DNA of 64,000 nucleotides from Coniochaeta sp. PMI_546 (lineage: Eukaryota; Ascomycota; Sordariomycetes; Coniochaetales; Coniochaetaceae): NCBI GenBank assembly GCA_021432605.1, contig MU271150.1, forward strand, positions 868,001-932,000. Reading direction: 5' to 3'. Positions 11,557-24,681 of the stretch are shown piece after piece. Numbering within the stretch: position 1 is the first letter of the stretch; every line of letters begins with the position of its first letter. Under the pieces are notes generated by a model. The model made no database searches. It saw nothing but the letters and a program-made list of their open reading frames with translations, and was not told the DNA's origin. Position numbers and translations under genes: made by a program.

Positions 11557-12800
11557 CTAACTCCCCAACAAGAATCTGTAGCGCACTTAGGAGCACAGTT
11601 TCCCGACGCCAATCTACACCGTGGTAGCTTACTTAGCATGCCCTCTTTCAGGAAGTCTAAACGCTGAACTGCAGATGCTGACATGCCGCTTGAGGTTGTT
11701 AGCTCTGTAACGAGAATACCTCTTTTTCTTAAGTCGTTTTGTAAGTACCTCTCCGGTCGTTGTATCATGTCGTAATCTGGTGATCTGCTTCTCTTTTCCT
11801 TCTTGGATTTTTGTAGCGGCTCTAACATATTCCTGCTGACATGTGTCTTTGAGATACCGCACTAACATGCATAAAACTACCGTATCACAGTCGGTGTAGT
11901 GGGTGATATCTGCTGAATCTCTTTGGTCCACTTCAAGCATGCACACCTTCTGAGGCGGAAGCATGTGGTCCTCCACGGACGAGTAGGTGAGGGGTTTGAG
12001 CTCTTTTAAGATCCAGACCCGTGAGGACTGCCTTCTGGCATGTCGGTGAGAGCAGATAGCGCCATTGGGAACTGTCATGTCAAGAAGTGGCCCTTCCGCG
12101 CCCAGGGTATAATCAGCCTCCCCATGGACTAGTAGCTTGACAGAATTGGCGAACTTCTTCAACGACACTGGCAACGAACTTTGAAAGTGGTTTGACAATC
12201 GATACACGTCCTTTGCAGCAGCTGATGGTTCGCCGACAACGTGCTTGTGCCAAGAGATGGATCCCGCTAGCTCGATCCACAGTTGGGCTCCGCAATCGAG
12301 ATCATCGCCAGGGTTCGCAAAACGTGGAGGCCAGCAGCCGCAACTCGGTTGGAGAAAGGGACGGGAGGTTGGAGTCGTTTTGGGGCCCGATGGGGGACTA
12401 GGTAGTAAAGATATTAACAGCTCACAGTTGTTAAAGGCCAGGTTTCCAAGCTCAGATACCTAGAAAAAGCCTGATGACGGCATATTAACGATCCACCGTT
12501 GTATTGCAGCATGATGCCCTTGTGCAGGATCCGGTACACAAAGTAGACCAGGCGACCGGTACAGGCAGGGAATCCTGCTGGGAACAGGTTATCTCGGCAT
12601 ACTGGAGAGCGATAATTCCTGGATTGTTTCCGTCTCGCTAGCAACCTGGAATATAGCCTGTCGCGAAGGTCTTTACCTAGCGAGCATCCATCTGTCTGGC
12701 CGCTAGATTCGTCGTACCGCGATAGGACGGCATGAATGGGTGCCTTGAAAAATGCACGACCATACTCTGGAATAAATAAGTGGTGGGCACCGAAAGTCAA
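11557..12800 (-). CDS. Putative hypothetical gene, 5' end unresolved
   Basis: Not a recognised family. On the minus strand an open frame runs from about 12880 to 12460, then a good intron (12459-12398, AG|GTATCT donor, ACCTAG acceptor) joins it in phase to a second exon of about 250 codons. That exon includes GDDLDCGAQLWIELAGSIS, LKKFANSVKLLVHGEADYTL and WILKELKPLTYSSVEDHML. A 51-nt stop-free intron (11719-11669, with a GCTAAC branch point) and a GTAAGC donor at 11632 probably follow, ending at 11557. The two joined frames and the phase agreement argue for a real gene. Against it, no in-frame ATG begins the first exon: the first Met is in GIMLQYNGG, and a stop lies upstream near 12886. So a 5' exon is missing, or the gene is decayed or mis-modelled. 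Confidence 0.4.
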
Positions 12801-13549
12801 GATTATTGAGCCGAAGTTTAAACATTCGAGTCTACCACAAGTAGAGAGAGAGAGACTTTGTGAGCGCAGCTCTCCGTTGCCAATGTGTCAATCATGAAAC
12901 GACCCCTGTCGCGCTGGAGAGGTTGAGATTATTCCCCCTGTCGAGCTGCGCTTTGGTGGGCTTTGGGTGCGTACTGCGGTACATATTCGCGCTATCATGA
13001 GCTCCCAGGACTGCCGCGGACCTGTAGGCTGTAGCAAAAGCTAGGGACTTCTCCACCCCGCTTGTACCGACTGACGTAGCCACTGTCTGGGGCAGGACAT
13101 GCACAACGAATCACGCCGAGCTTGAGCTCCAAATCACCCAAATCGGGTAGCACAGCTTGGTCTTCTTGGCTGTGGCCGGGTGGCTTGATACTTATGCCTC
13201 GCTTCCTGTTCAACCTCCCCCCCAAACCCAGCTTCTAATGTTCCTTTTGTCTTGATTCACCCATCTGCACCCTCCGTCTCCGCAGAATTGGCTTTTCTAC
13301 CCTCTCCACTCCTTTGGACCCTTAACTTAACGGCCCTTCCGGTATCTGCAGCCCCTTCTCCTACATGCCTTCGGTGCAATAGCTCGACCGGAGTCCCGCA
13401 CCTCTCCTCTGCGATTAGCCTCTGAGCTGAAGTCCGTCCTCCTACTCTTCCGACTCTCCTGGACAGAACAGCTGTGCTTCTGAACACGGATACATCATCA
13501 ATCGGCCAGCTACGAAGGCTGGTCTCCACGGCGCTGCCTGTCGTTCACC
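12801..13549. other. Promoter region of the tricalbin gene
   Basis: No gene seen. Contains a short AG run (12843-12854) and a pyrimidine-rich stretch (13225-13480) directly upstream of the tricalbin start, as is usual for fungal promoters and leaders. Confidence 0.5.
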
Positions 13550-16500
13550 ATGTCGACCGAACGATCCGCGGGTGAGCTCAAGGCGCAGGGCGTTATCGAA
13601 GCTGCTGCGGACCCAAACAGCTCGGTAACACCTGGCGATGCCCAAAAGAAAATCGTCGAGGAAAGCAAGAATGCCGGAATCCCAGCTTTCACATTCGACC
13701 CACACGCGAGCCCAGAGCAAAAGAAGGCTCAGGTAAAAGAAGTATGTCACCAAGCTCTGCTAGGCCAACCAGGCCACTCTGCTTTTCGTTAAACATATCT
13801 AATATGTTCACTAGGCGATACCCGATGGATTTCACAGCAACAGAGTCAAGGGGGTGGCCATTGAGACCGATCTCGATGATGGCACAAAACCCACGCTCGA
13901 CCTCCCTCCACCATCGAAAGCTGGTTCCATCGATACAAGGAATGAAAATGGGGCAAACGGCGAAAATGGATTTGTCCCCGAAGATAAGGAGACCGTGATG
14001 GGACCGGACACTACCGGTTGGGAGCCGAGATTTGGCTGGCCGACGGAACTCCTTGAGGCGGGCGACAGTATGCAGGACCATACTACGTGGTTGGAAAACA
14101 ACCTCGCCGATCACCTATATGGAGGTAAGTTCTCTGCTATACCTGCTTAGGGCGATTTCTGGTCTAATCATGTCTTCCTAACAAAGACTGGTACCATAAT
14201 GCCGCCGTCATCATCTTCGCTTGCCTCTCTACTTGGCTGGTCGGCATTCTTGGTGGCGGTCTCGCTTGGGTGTTCCTGATCATGGCGGTCTGTTCGACCT
14301 ATTACAGGACGTCGATCCGGCGTGTACGGCGAAACTTCCGGGACGATATCACGCGTGAATTGTCTCTCAAGAAGATTGAGACCGATACAGAGTCCCTCGA
14401 GTGGATCAACGCCTTCTTACTCAAGTTCTGGCCAATATACCAACCTGTTCTCGCGCAGACTGTGATCAACTCGGTTGATCAAGTCCTGAGCTCCGCTACT
14501 CCCGCTTTTCTTGACAGCCTGAAACTTAGAACGTTCACACTCGGCTCCAAGCCGCCCCGGATGGAGCATGTCAGGACATATCCAAAGGCCGAAGATGACA
14601 TTGTCATGATGGATTGGAAGTTTAGCTTCAACCCTAACGATACCGCTGACATGACCGCCCGCCAGATCAAGAACAAAATCAATCCCAAAGTCGTCTTGGA
14701 GATACGGATCGGCAAGGCCATGATCAGCAAGGGCTTAGACGTGATTGTCGAAGACATGGCCTTTTCTGGTCTTATGCGGCTCAAAATCAAGCTACAGATC
14801 CCATTTCCGCATGTTGAGAAGATTGAAATGTGCTTCCTGGAGCGGCCGACCATTGATTACGTCTGCAAACCGCTAGGTGGAGAGACGTTCGGCTTCGATA
14901 TCAACTTTATCCCTGGCCTTGAGAGCTTCATCCAGGAGCAGATCCATGGCAATTTGGCTCCTATGATGTATGCGCCCAACGTCTTCCCGATCGAAGTCGC
15001 GAAGATGCTGGCAGGCACACCTGTCGACCAGGCTATCGGAGTTGTGGCGATAACATTGCACGGTGCCCAAGGCTTGAAGACACCAGACAACTTCTCGGGC
15101 ACATGCGACCCTTATGCCGTTGTCACTCTTAATAGGAGGCAACCATTGGCGCAGACCAAGGTCGTCAAGGACACGAACAATCCTCGATGGAACGAAACGC
15201 ATTACGTGATCGTGACATCCTACAACGACTCTCTTGATATCCAAATATTCGACTACAACGATTTTCGGAAAGACAAGGAGATGGGCTGCGCCTCATTCTT
15301 GCTCGAGAACTTTGAGGAAGTCACTGAATATGAAAACGAGCGTCTGGATGTCATCTCCGACGGCAAAGTTCGCGGTGTTCTGTCTTGCGATCTTCGATTC
15401 TTCCCTGTCCTCGAACCTGAAAAGTCGGCCGATGGCAAGCTAGTGCCACCTCCAGAGACAAACACTGGCGTTTTGCGATTCACTGTCGAGCAAGCCAAGG
15501 ATCTCGATGGTACCAAGAGTCTGGTTGGCATGCTCAACCCATATGCCATTCTTACCGTCAACAACAAGGAAGTCCACACGACCAACAAGCTCAAACGCAC
15601 GAATAACCCCATATGGGACAAGGGCTCCAAAGAGGTTCTCATCACCGACCGTAAATCGGCTAAGTTGGGTGTTGTTATCAAGGACGATCGAGACATCGCC
15701 GGCGACCAGACCATCGGAAAATACAATATCAAACTTGATGATATGCTTGAACTCATGGAAAAGGGGCAGGACTGGTATAACCTCTCAGGAGTAAAGACAG
15801 GACGTGTCAAGATGCAGGCACAGTGGAAGCCGGTTGCAATCTCAGGAGTCATTGCAGGCACCGGGGGTTACATCACCCCTATCGGCGTGATGCGCCTGCA
15901 TTTCCAGAATGCCCGCGATCTCAGGAATTTTGAGACCATGGGCAAATCTGACTCCTATGCGCGGGTGCTGTTGTCTGGCCTCGAAAGAGCCAGGACCGTC
16001 ACTTTCAAGAACAATCTCAATCCCGATTGGGACGAGGTCCTTTATGTACCGATTCACTCTCCCCGCGACCGGCTGCAGCTGGAAGTAATGGACGCCGAAA
16101 AGGTAGGCCGAGACCGCAGTCTCGGCTTGGTAGAGCTTTTCGCTGGCGACTTCATCACGCAGGACGAAAACGGAGAATATCTTGTCAACGACGCCAAGAC
16201 ACCGCGCTCGGACGGGCTGAAGTTGCATGGCAAGGGTATAGCCAAGGGCACCCTGAACTACACGGTGGCATTCTATCCAACCCTGAATATTGCCGATCCT
16301 GAGGACGAGGAAGAGGAGAAGCAGAAAGAACTAGAAACGGATACGGCCCAGCCCGAGCCTAAGACGTCACTAGATGTTCCCACGTCTGTCGATGGCGGCA
16401 GGTCTTCACTTGACAGTCACCCGGAGAAGGAACCTCTGACGCCAGTTACTCCAAAGACACCGCTGACTCCGTCGTCGCCGGGATTCCCTCGGAAGTCGAG

Positions 16501-18259
16501 AGACGAGAAGAGACCGCCCAAGGTCCATCTTACGCCTCAGGAGCTGTTGAAGTATGACTCTGGCTTGGTGATATTCAAGTTGATGGACGCTGAGCTACCG
16601 AGGAGTAACACGCGTATCGAAGTGTTTGTCGACGATATGGCATTCCCGTCATATGTCTCTTCTACGGCCAAGAGCAGGACGTACAAGTTTGACGAAATTG
16701 GCGATTGCTTCATCCGCGAACTTGAGTTTTCGAAATTGACTCTCAAAGTCCGAGAGAAGAATGAGAAGCAGGAAGAAAACGGTGACAAGGAGCACACCTT
16801 GGCTCGCTTGACCGGCAACACCTTTGATACGCTTAAGCAATGCTTGGTAAGTCTTCCCGCCTCGTTGATGCGGCACAAATTGCTAACCATAATCATGTAC
16901 CAGAACAATCCAACCGTGTTGAAGATGAAGGATGACGAAGGTAAGATCAGCTCGGTCAAGGTCAGCCTCAAGTACATCCCCGTCAAGATGCAACTCGACC
17001 CCAGCGAGAGCATCAACAATATGGGCAACCTCCGAGTCGACGTATTGGACGCAGAAGATCTGCCGTCCGCGGATTCAAACGGAAAGAGCGACCCATACGT
17101 GAAGTTCGAGCTCAATGGCGAGGATGTTTTCAAGACGAAAACGCAAAAGAAAACCCTGCATCCGGCCTGGAATGAGTTCTTCGAGGTCGCTATCCCGTCC
17201 CGGACAGCTGCCAAGTTCAGGGCGACTGTCTGGGACTGGGACTTTGCGGACAAGCCCGACCATCTAGGTGGAGCCGACATCCGCCTGGACCAGTTGGAAC
17301 CGTTCAAGGCTCAGGAGCTCAAGCTCAAGCTTGACGGGAAGTCAGGAGTGCTCCGGCTCCGGCTCCTATTCCGCCCCGATTATGTCACCAGAAGCCGGCA
17401 GGGCACATCCACATTCTCTGGGACTTTCGCCGTTCCCGGCAGGATTGTCACGGGTGTTGCCGGTGCGCCCATCAAAGGCGGAGCTGCGGTAGCCGGTGTC
17501 GTTGGACACGGCATGGGCAAGGGCGCGTCCTTCCTCAAACGTGGCTTCACGGGCAAAAAGGATAAGGACACAAACGGCTTAGCCCCGACGGGCAGCAACA
17601 CGGACATACCCACCATCACGACCAACGGGTCCGATCTACCTGCGGGCCCGGGATTGAAGAGGTCGACTGGACTTACAATCACGACAGATGCCGATGAAAG
17701 TCCGTCAGAGTCATCCCCGCCTGGCCCTGCAGACGGTGGGTCCGCAAGTCACTCGCGCTCGAGGAGTATGGGCGCGTCTTCGGTTCACAGCGCCATGGTA
17801 CCCAGTGCAGGGTCCGGTGTGGCCACTTTCACCGTGGTATCAGCCTCTGGCTTCCCCTCTTCGTCAGATGTCTACGTCGTCATCCATCAGGTCCGGGAAG
17901 GCAAGACGAAGACGGTGGGCAAGACCAAACACCACAAGTCCTCGAGCGGGGAGGTCAAGTACGACGAGACGTTCAAGGTCTCATGTACTCCCGACAGTCT
18001 CTTCAAGGTCGAAGTCAAGGGGAACCACAAGTTCGGTAGCGACGATGACCTCGGCGAGGCGTCGTATGCGGTAGACGAGACCAACTCCGGACAGGAGAAG
18101 GAGATCAAGGTCGGGAGCGGCAGCGTCGTCCTGAAGAGCTCCTTTACTCCTGCGGAAAACCACCTGTCGGCACCGACGGATAGCCCGAAGAGCATGAGGA
18201 GGAGCTTTCTAAGTAGGAGAGATGCGAGACCGCCGACCCGGGAGGGTACGCCTGCTTAA
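13550..18259 (+). CDS. Tricalbin: SMP and multi-C2 ER-plasma membrane tether
   Basis: Integral ER protein that tethers cortical ER to the plasma membrane and can carry lipids; relative of yeast Tcb1-3 and animal extended synaptotagmins. Exons 13550-13741, 13815-14124, 14187-16846 and 16904-18259 give 1505 aa, close to yeast tricalbins. After an acidic cytosolic N-terminus there is a hydrophobic hairpin at about residues 172-206 (VIIFACLSTWLVGILGG...). The SMP lipid-transfer domain follows at about 220-440 (SLEWINAFLLKFWPIYQP start, FIPGLESFIQEQIHGNLAP end). C2 domains begin near residues 450 (GTCDPYAVV), 590, 730 (KSDSYARV) and 1090 (KSDPYVKF), with a degenerate fifth at 1360. The calcium-binding Asp positions are best kept in the first and fourth. 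The last intron (16847-16903) is 57 nt and stop-free, so an unspliced frame reads straight through. The start ATG follows CACC. Confidence 0.95.
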
Positions 18260-19158
18260 ATCACGGAAGTTTATTTTTTCTTACTACTTTCTACTGGTCT
18301 TCCACTGTTCGTGGGTCTCTTTCTCATTGTAATGGCCTTGTTCGGCGTCACAGTCATTTACATATATGTTCATGTATCTCGTTCAGTTCGGTCGGGTGGG
18401 TTCAAGGGCCTGAAAAGCAGGGCAGGAAAAGGGGGCAAGAGGAAGAGAAATTGTTAGAAGGTCTCTTGCCATAGCGGATGGATCTTGAAGCTCGCGAGCC
18501 AAACTAGTAGCGATTCGTTGTCTGCCAGTCAGTGAGACGGAGATGGTTGAATATAATGATGCCTGTGTTGAACCTGTTGAACCTTTGCAAATGACCCACG
18601 TGTAGCAGCACGCACTGTTGTCACTCTGCTGAGCGTAGGAGCGTACTCGGTACTCGGGCATCGGCCGAAATTAAGTTGGACTAACCCAATTTGGAAGTAC
18701 GTGGGGTGACAGGGGGTGGTTAGCTCTAAAATCCGCTGGCCAGGCACGGTGAGGCGTCCAGTAAGATGTAGTGCTGGAATCTGGAAGAATGCCCGTTGAA
18801 GACACGTAGATCAACTGCGATTTCTCCATACAATCCGCCACTCTTCCACTTCTTAAAGGACCTTATTCTTGCGCTTCTGGTTCGCGCATGCTACACTCGC
18901 TGTGAAATTTCATTTTACGAGACTTAGACTCCTCAGTTTCGAGTCTCATGTTCCCAGAAACCGCATTCATTTACCTCTTTGCTGGCTGATTAAGAGTAGG
19001 GAGGAAGCAGGGAAACGAAACCTTGTTCGATAATTCGATATCGACGATACCGAAATTGCCCTTTTCCCCGGATTGCGCCATCCACCTTGTACACCCCGCC
19101 GTACATCGTAGCTACCACAAGGCTGTGAACTACTACACGGCACAAACTCCGAAGAGAC
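18260..19158. other. Intergenic between tricalbin and SERCA
   Basis: Tricalbin 3' untranslated region and the SERCA promoter. No gene or repeat recognised. Confidence 0.5.
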
Positions 19159-22100
19159 ATGGAAGGCGCTTTCGCAAAGCCCACCGAGCAGGTGCTCGCG
19201 CACTTCGGTGTGGACGCCGCCCGTGGCTTGAGTGACGAGCAGGTTCGCGCTCTAAGAGCTAAACATGGCAAGAATGGTGAGTTACATTAGCCCTCAACCT
19301 CTTCCGTGTCGCAATAGGCTAACATCGTTCAATAGCTATCCCGGAAGAACCCCCAACCCCCATGTGGGAGCTCATCCTTGAGCAATTCAAAGACCAACTC
19401 GTCATCATCCTCCTCGGCTCGGCAGCAATATCGTTCGCTCTGGCATTATTCGAGAACGAGGGGGGCTGGAGTGCATTCGTCGACCCGGCAGTCATCCTTA
19501 CGATCCTGATTCTCAATGCGGTTGTAGGTGTGTCACAAGAGAGCAGCGCCGAGAAGGCGATTGCTGCCCTGCAGGAGTACTCGGCCAATACTGCCAGTGT
19601 CATTCGGAACGGAGGGCAGATCTCGCGTGTCAAGGCTGAGGAGCTGGTTCCCGGAGACATCATCTCAGTGGCAGTGGGAGACCGCATTCCGGCAGATTGT
19701 CGGCTTGTATCGATCAGCAGCAACAGCTTTGCTGTCGATCAAGCCATCCTCACGGGGGAGAGTGAGAGTGTCGGGAAGGACTGCCAGGCCGTGGTCCACG
19801 ATGAGAAGGCTGTCAAGCAGGATCAGGTCAATATGCTCTTCTCTGGAACTACGGTTGTTACCGGACGGGCCACAGCTGTCGTCGTTCTTACCGGCTCCAA
19901 CACTGCCATTGGCGATATCCACGAGAGCATCACTGCCCAGATTTCGGAGCCGACCCCCCTGAAGCAGAAGCTGAACGACTTCGGTGATTCTCTCGCCAAG
20001 GTCATCACTGTCATCTGCATCCTGGTCTGGGCTATCAACATCCCCAATTTCAAGGATCCTTCTCACGGCGGCTGGACCAAGGGCGCCATCTACTATCTCA
20101 AGATTGCTGTGTCCCTTGGTGTCGCGGCGATTCCAGAAGGTTTGGCCGTCGTCATCACTACCTGTCTTGCTCTGGGAACCCGCAAGATGGCGGCGAAGAA
20201 CGCTGTCGTGCGCAGCTTGCCGTCTGTCGAGACCCTCGGCAGCTGCAGCGTGATCTGCTCTGACAAAACCGGAACTCTCACCACAAACCAGATGAGCGTC
20301 AACAAGGTTGTCTTCCTTACCGAGGACGGCTCAGACCTCGAGGAGTTAGACGTTGAGGGTACGACTTTCGACCCAAGGGGAGCTGTCAAGTCTAATGGCA
20401 AGGTCCTTGTCGACCTCACTCAGAAGTCCGCTACTGTCCTGCGGATGGCTGAGGCCGCTGCTCTCTGCAACGACGCTCGTCTGGCCTATGATTCGAAGAC
20501 TGGGACATACTCTAGTATCGGTGAACCTACCGAAGGTGCCCTCCGCGTTCTCGTGGAGAAGATTGGACCCTGCGCTCCTCAAGATTGTCACCCGGAGGAC
20601 CGCGTCCACTACGCGAGTGCCTGGCACGAGAAGAAGTATAACCGCCTTGCGACCTTCGAATTCTCTCGCGACCGCAAGAGCATGTCTGTCCTCGTCCAGA
20701 ATGGCGCGGAGAAGAAGTTGCTGGTCAAGGGAGCTCCGGAGTCCGTCATTGAGCGGTGTACTCATGCTCTGGTGGGAGCCAATGGCAAGAAGGTAGCACT
20801 CAACCGTAAGATGACCGATCTCCTCCTCAAGGAAGTCGTCGACTACGGCAATCGCGGTCTACGTGTCATCGCTCTGGCTGCGCACGATGATGTGTCCGAT
20901 CATCCTCTCGCCTCGAGCGCCAAGTCCACGTCTGACTATGCCCAGCTGGAACAGAACCTGACCCTCCTTGGTCTGGTCGGCATGTTGGATCCCCCTCGTC
21001 CCGAAGTGCCCGGTGCTATCAGGAAATGCCAGGAGGCCGGCATTCGTGTCATTGTCGTCACCGGTGACAACCGGAACACGGCCGAGAGCATCTGTCGCCA
21101 GATCGGCGTCTTTGGACAGTACGAAGATCTTACCGGAAAGAGCTACACTGGTCGCGAGTTCGACAACCTGAGCCCGAGCGAGCAGCTCGAGGCGGCCAAG
21201 AGGGCCTCTCTCTTCTCGCGTGTCGAGCCTAGCCACAAGTCTAAGCTGGTCGACCTCCTCCAGTCCCTCGGCGAGGTCGTCGCCATGACTGGTGACGGTG
21301 TCAATGATGCGCCGGCGTTGAAGAAGGCTGATATTGGTGTGGCTATGGGTTCTGGTACCGATGTCTCCAAACTGGCTGCCGATATGGTCCTTGCGGATAA
21401 CAACTTCGCTACGATCGAAGTCGCAGTCGAGGAAGGCCGGTCGATCTACAATAACACGCAGCAGTTCATCCGCTACCTGATCTCGTCGAATATTGGTGAG
21501 GTCGTCTCCATTTTCTTGACGGCGGCTCTCGGAATGCCAGAGGCTCTCATCCCCGTTCAACTCCTCTGGGTCAATCTCGTCACCGACGGTCTCCCGGCTA
21601 CGGCTCTCTCTTTCAACCCGCCCGACCACGACATCATGAAGCGCCAGCCGCGCAAGCGCGATGAGCCTCTGATCGGCGGCTGGTTATTCTTCCGCTACCT
21701 CGTCATCGGCACCTACGTCGGCCTCGCGACCGTAGCCGGCTATGCCTGGTGGTTCATGTACAACCCTGAGGGTCCCCAAATCACCTTCTGGCAGCTGTCG
21801 CACTTCCACCGCTGCTCGACCCAGTTCCCCGAGGTCGGGTGCCAGATCTTCAACAACGACATGGCCAAGTCGGCGTCGACGGTGTCGCTGTCGATCCTGG
21901 TTGTGATCGAGATGTTCAACGCCATGAACGCGCTGTCGTCTAGCGAGTCGCTGTTGACGCTGCCGCTGTGGGAGAACATGATGCTCGTCTATGCCATTGG
22001 GCTGTCGATGGCGCTGCACTTTGCCCTCCTTTACACTCCCGTTCTGCAAAGCTTGTTCTCCATCTTGCCGCTGAACTGGTTGGAGTGGAAGGCGGTGCTT

Positions 22101-22282
22101 ATTATTAGTGCGCCTGTTATGTAAGTCTTACTTTCTCATCCTCACTATTTATTCAAGGGGCAATCGCTAATCAGACACACAGTCTCATCGACGAGGTCCT
22201 CAAGCTTGTTGAGCGCCAGTTCTTCATCCAGACTTCAGACGCTGTTTCACAAGTCTCGCTGGTAGGAAAGAAGGAACAGTAG
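19159..22282 (+). CDS. SERCA-type Ca2+-transporting P-type ATPase
   Basis: Pumps cytosolic Ca2+ into the ER or related stores at the cost of ATP (P2A ATPase). Exons 19159-19276, 19336-22120 and 22183-22282 are in phase and give 1000 aa, the normal SERCA length. The N-terminus ([19 protein letters not shown]) is the cation ATPase N domain. Then come the actuator motif LTGESES, the M4 calcium-site segment [17 protein letters not shown], the phosphorylation site [14 protein letters not shown], the [11 protein letters not shown] nucleotide-binding motif, and the hinge [18 protein letters not shown]5-M6 contain [20 protein letters not shown] and [17 protein letters not shown] with the expected Asn, Glu and Asp ligands. 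The spliced C-terminus is [15 protein letters not shown]... ending GKKEQ. No di-lysine retrieval signal is seen. It lies directly downstream of tricalbin on the same strand. Confidence 0.97.
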
Positions 22283-22757
22283 AGGCATATATAGACGGGG
22301 CCGCAATGCGGGTAGAGGAGGATATGCATCATCATCGGCTAGACGTAGACCTTGTACATTCAAGTAGAGGAACACACAGCTGTAGGAATAAATGAATAGC
22401 ATTTCAAGATTTGCATTTTGTCTCGAATGACACTACTATAGACGAGTTGTTCGAGAACCGCCATAAAAAGTAAAATTTTGGGGCCATCGTTAATTCTGGA
22501 GAGCTTGGGCGTGTCCCGGGGTAGCTCAGCTCACCTAGGTGAGCGTTTTCCAAGGTGCGGTGAGCCGGCCACTCACAATCACGGAAATACTAATTACCGA
22601 GGGTGGAATAGCTCCACCTCGCCCGAGACATCATCGACTTTCAACTTGGAGCTCCCCACAGACGACCTCAACCCCCGACGGCAAGCCATTGAAGCCCGAG
22701 AAGAGGCAAAGACACGCGCGCCCTGTCTACAACCTCTTCCGTTCTCTATTCTCACAA
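22283..22757. other. Intergenic; promoter of the complex I 49-kDa gene
   Basis: SERCA 3' region followed by the upstream region of the next gene. The frame of the next gene stays open upstream of its start to about 22539 but lacks an ATG and conserved features there, so I treat it as leader. Confidence 0.5.
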
Positions 22758-24436
22758 ATGGCGACGAGTCTCTACCGTCTCGCCGGCCGCGGCGCCAAGC
22801 GGCTCTGTCTCCGACCCTCCCCTCCCTCGATATCCTCACGTACCTTCGCCACGACCGCCCTCCGCCGCTACGCCTCGCAACACCAACAACAGGGCGAAGC
22901 CGGCAACCGCCTCTTCCCCACGGACGCCGACTACCCTTCCTCGGACCCCTACGGCGTGACCCGCATCAGCGAGGATGCCGTCCCGCACAACGAGTCCGAG
23001 AGCGGCGTCGAGGGCCGCAAGCTGCGGCACTACACCGTCAACTTCGGCCCCCAGCATCCCGCCGCGCACGGCGTGCTGCGGCTCATCCTGGAGCTGAACG
23101 GCGAGGAGATCATCCGCGCCGACCCGCACGTCGGTCTCCTGCACAGGGGCACCGAGAAGCTGTGCGAGTACAAGACGTACATGCAGGCCCTGCCGTACTT
23201 CGACCGCCTGGACTACGTGTCGATGATGACCAACGAGCAGTGCTTCTCCCTGGCCGTGGAGAAGCTGCTGAACATCGAGATCCCGGAACGCGCGAAGTGG
23301 ATTCGGACGCTGTTCGGCGAGATTACCAGAATTCTTAACCATCTCATGAGTGTGCTTTCCCATGCTATGGATGTTGGCGCGCTGACACCCTTCTTGTGGG
23401 GTTTCGAGGAGAGAGAGAAATTGATGGTAAGGGAACCTGCAGTTCTGTTTTGATTCATCTTCTCTGGTATTGGTTTCTATGGAAGGAAAGAAATCATGGG
23501 TATCTTAAATGCATCGACCTGGGAAAATCCATCGCTATCCTGGAGGAAATGCTGCTCTAGGCTATGAAACCAAGCATTCAAAATGCAAAAGCTAACGCAA
23601 GAAAAAAAACAGGAGTTCTATGAGCGCGTCTCCGGCGCCCGTCTCCACGCCGCATACGTCCGCCCCGGTGGTGTCCACCAAGACATCCCCTTGGGTCTGC
23701 TAGACGATATCTACCAATGGGCGACGCAGTTCGGTGACCGCATCGACGAGACCGAGGAAATGCTAACAGACAACCGCATCTGGATCAACCGGCTGAAGAA
23801 CATTGGCACCGTGTCCGCCGCCGACGCCATCAACCTCGGCTTCACGGGCGTCATGCTGCGTGGTTCCGGCGTGCCATGGGACATCCGTAAGTCGCAGCCC
23901 TATGACGCGTACGACAAGGTCGAGTTCGATGTTCCCGTCGGTGTCAACGGCGACTGCTACGACCGCTACCTCTGCCGCATGGAGGAGTTCCGCCAGTCGC
24001 TGCGCATCATCTACCAGTGCCTCAACAAGATGCCCGCCGGCCCCGTCCGTGTCGAGGACTACAAGGTCATGCCACCGCCGCGGTCGGCCATGAAGGAGAA
24101 CATGGAGGCACTCATCCACCACTTCCTGCTGTTCACCAAGGGATATGCCGTGCCGCCTGGAGACACGTACTCGGCCATCGAGGCGCCAAAGGGCGAGATG
24201 GGTGTGTATGTTGTCAGCGATGGTAGCGAGAGGCCGTACCGGGTGCATATTCGGGCACCGGGCTTTGCGCACTTGGCTGGGTTCGACCACATCTCGAGGG
24301 GACACATGTTGGCCGACGCGGTTGCCATCATTGGAACGATGGACTTGGTGTTCGGTGAGTCGAAATGCAATGCTAATGAGACTATCAGTTGGGAATGAGT
24401 TTGCTAATTCGTGATGTAGGCGAGGTTGATCGGTAG
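22758..24436 (+). CDS. NADH:ubiquinone oxidoreductase 49-kDa subunit, mitochondrial
   Basis: Core subunit of respiratory complex I (NDUFS2/NuoD family) that helps form the quinone-binding cavity. Exons 22758-23426, 23613-24354 and 24420-24436 give 475 aa; the last exon is only 17 nt and encodes the tail EVDR. The start begins a clear mitochondrial presequence ([16 protein letters not shown]...[11 protein letters not shown]) rich in Arg and Ser and lacking acids. Conserved blocks: [19 protein letters not shown] (quinone-site His), [55 protein letters not shown], and near the C-terminus the segment [20 protein letters not shown]. The 186-nt first intron is longer than most here. It converges on the 708-aa orphan gene, 245 nt apart. 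Confidence 0.97.
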
Positions 24437-24681
24437 TTGATTGATGAGTTGCGGCGGATATGCAAGTGGCTGGTGGGCAAATCGTTATAGGAGTAGAGAG
24501 TGAAGTTCTGGGGGCGACCTTTCTGTCTAGAATCGAATAGATGGCCCCTTTTCGTCGTCCGTTGCTCTTTTGTCTGCTTGTATCATAGCTAAAATGGAAT
24601 GGATGATCAGGGAGAGCCGCGGCTATCGTACATATGCAACCCATTCCGACTCAATTTTCCTGCGCGTGGTGTTAGTGATTT

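Noticed and set aside
12892-13104. 70-codon minus-strand frame as a possible first exon of the 11557-12800 gene
   Set aside because: No donor and acceptor pair gives a convincing in-phase join.
22539-22757. Upstream extension of the complex I 49-kDa protein
   Set aside because: Lacks an ATG and conserved sequence; the mitochondrial presequence starts cleanly at 22758.
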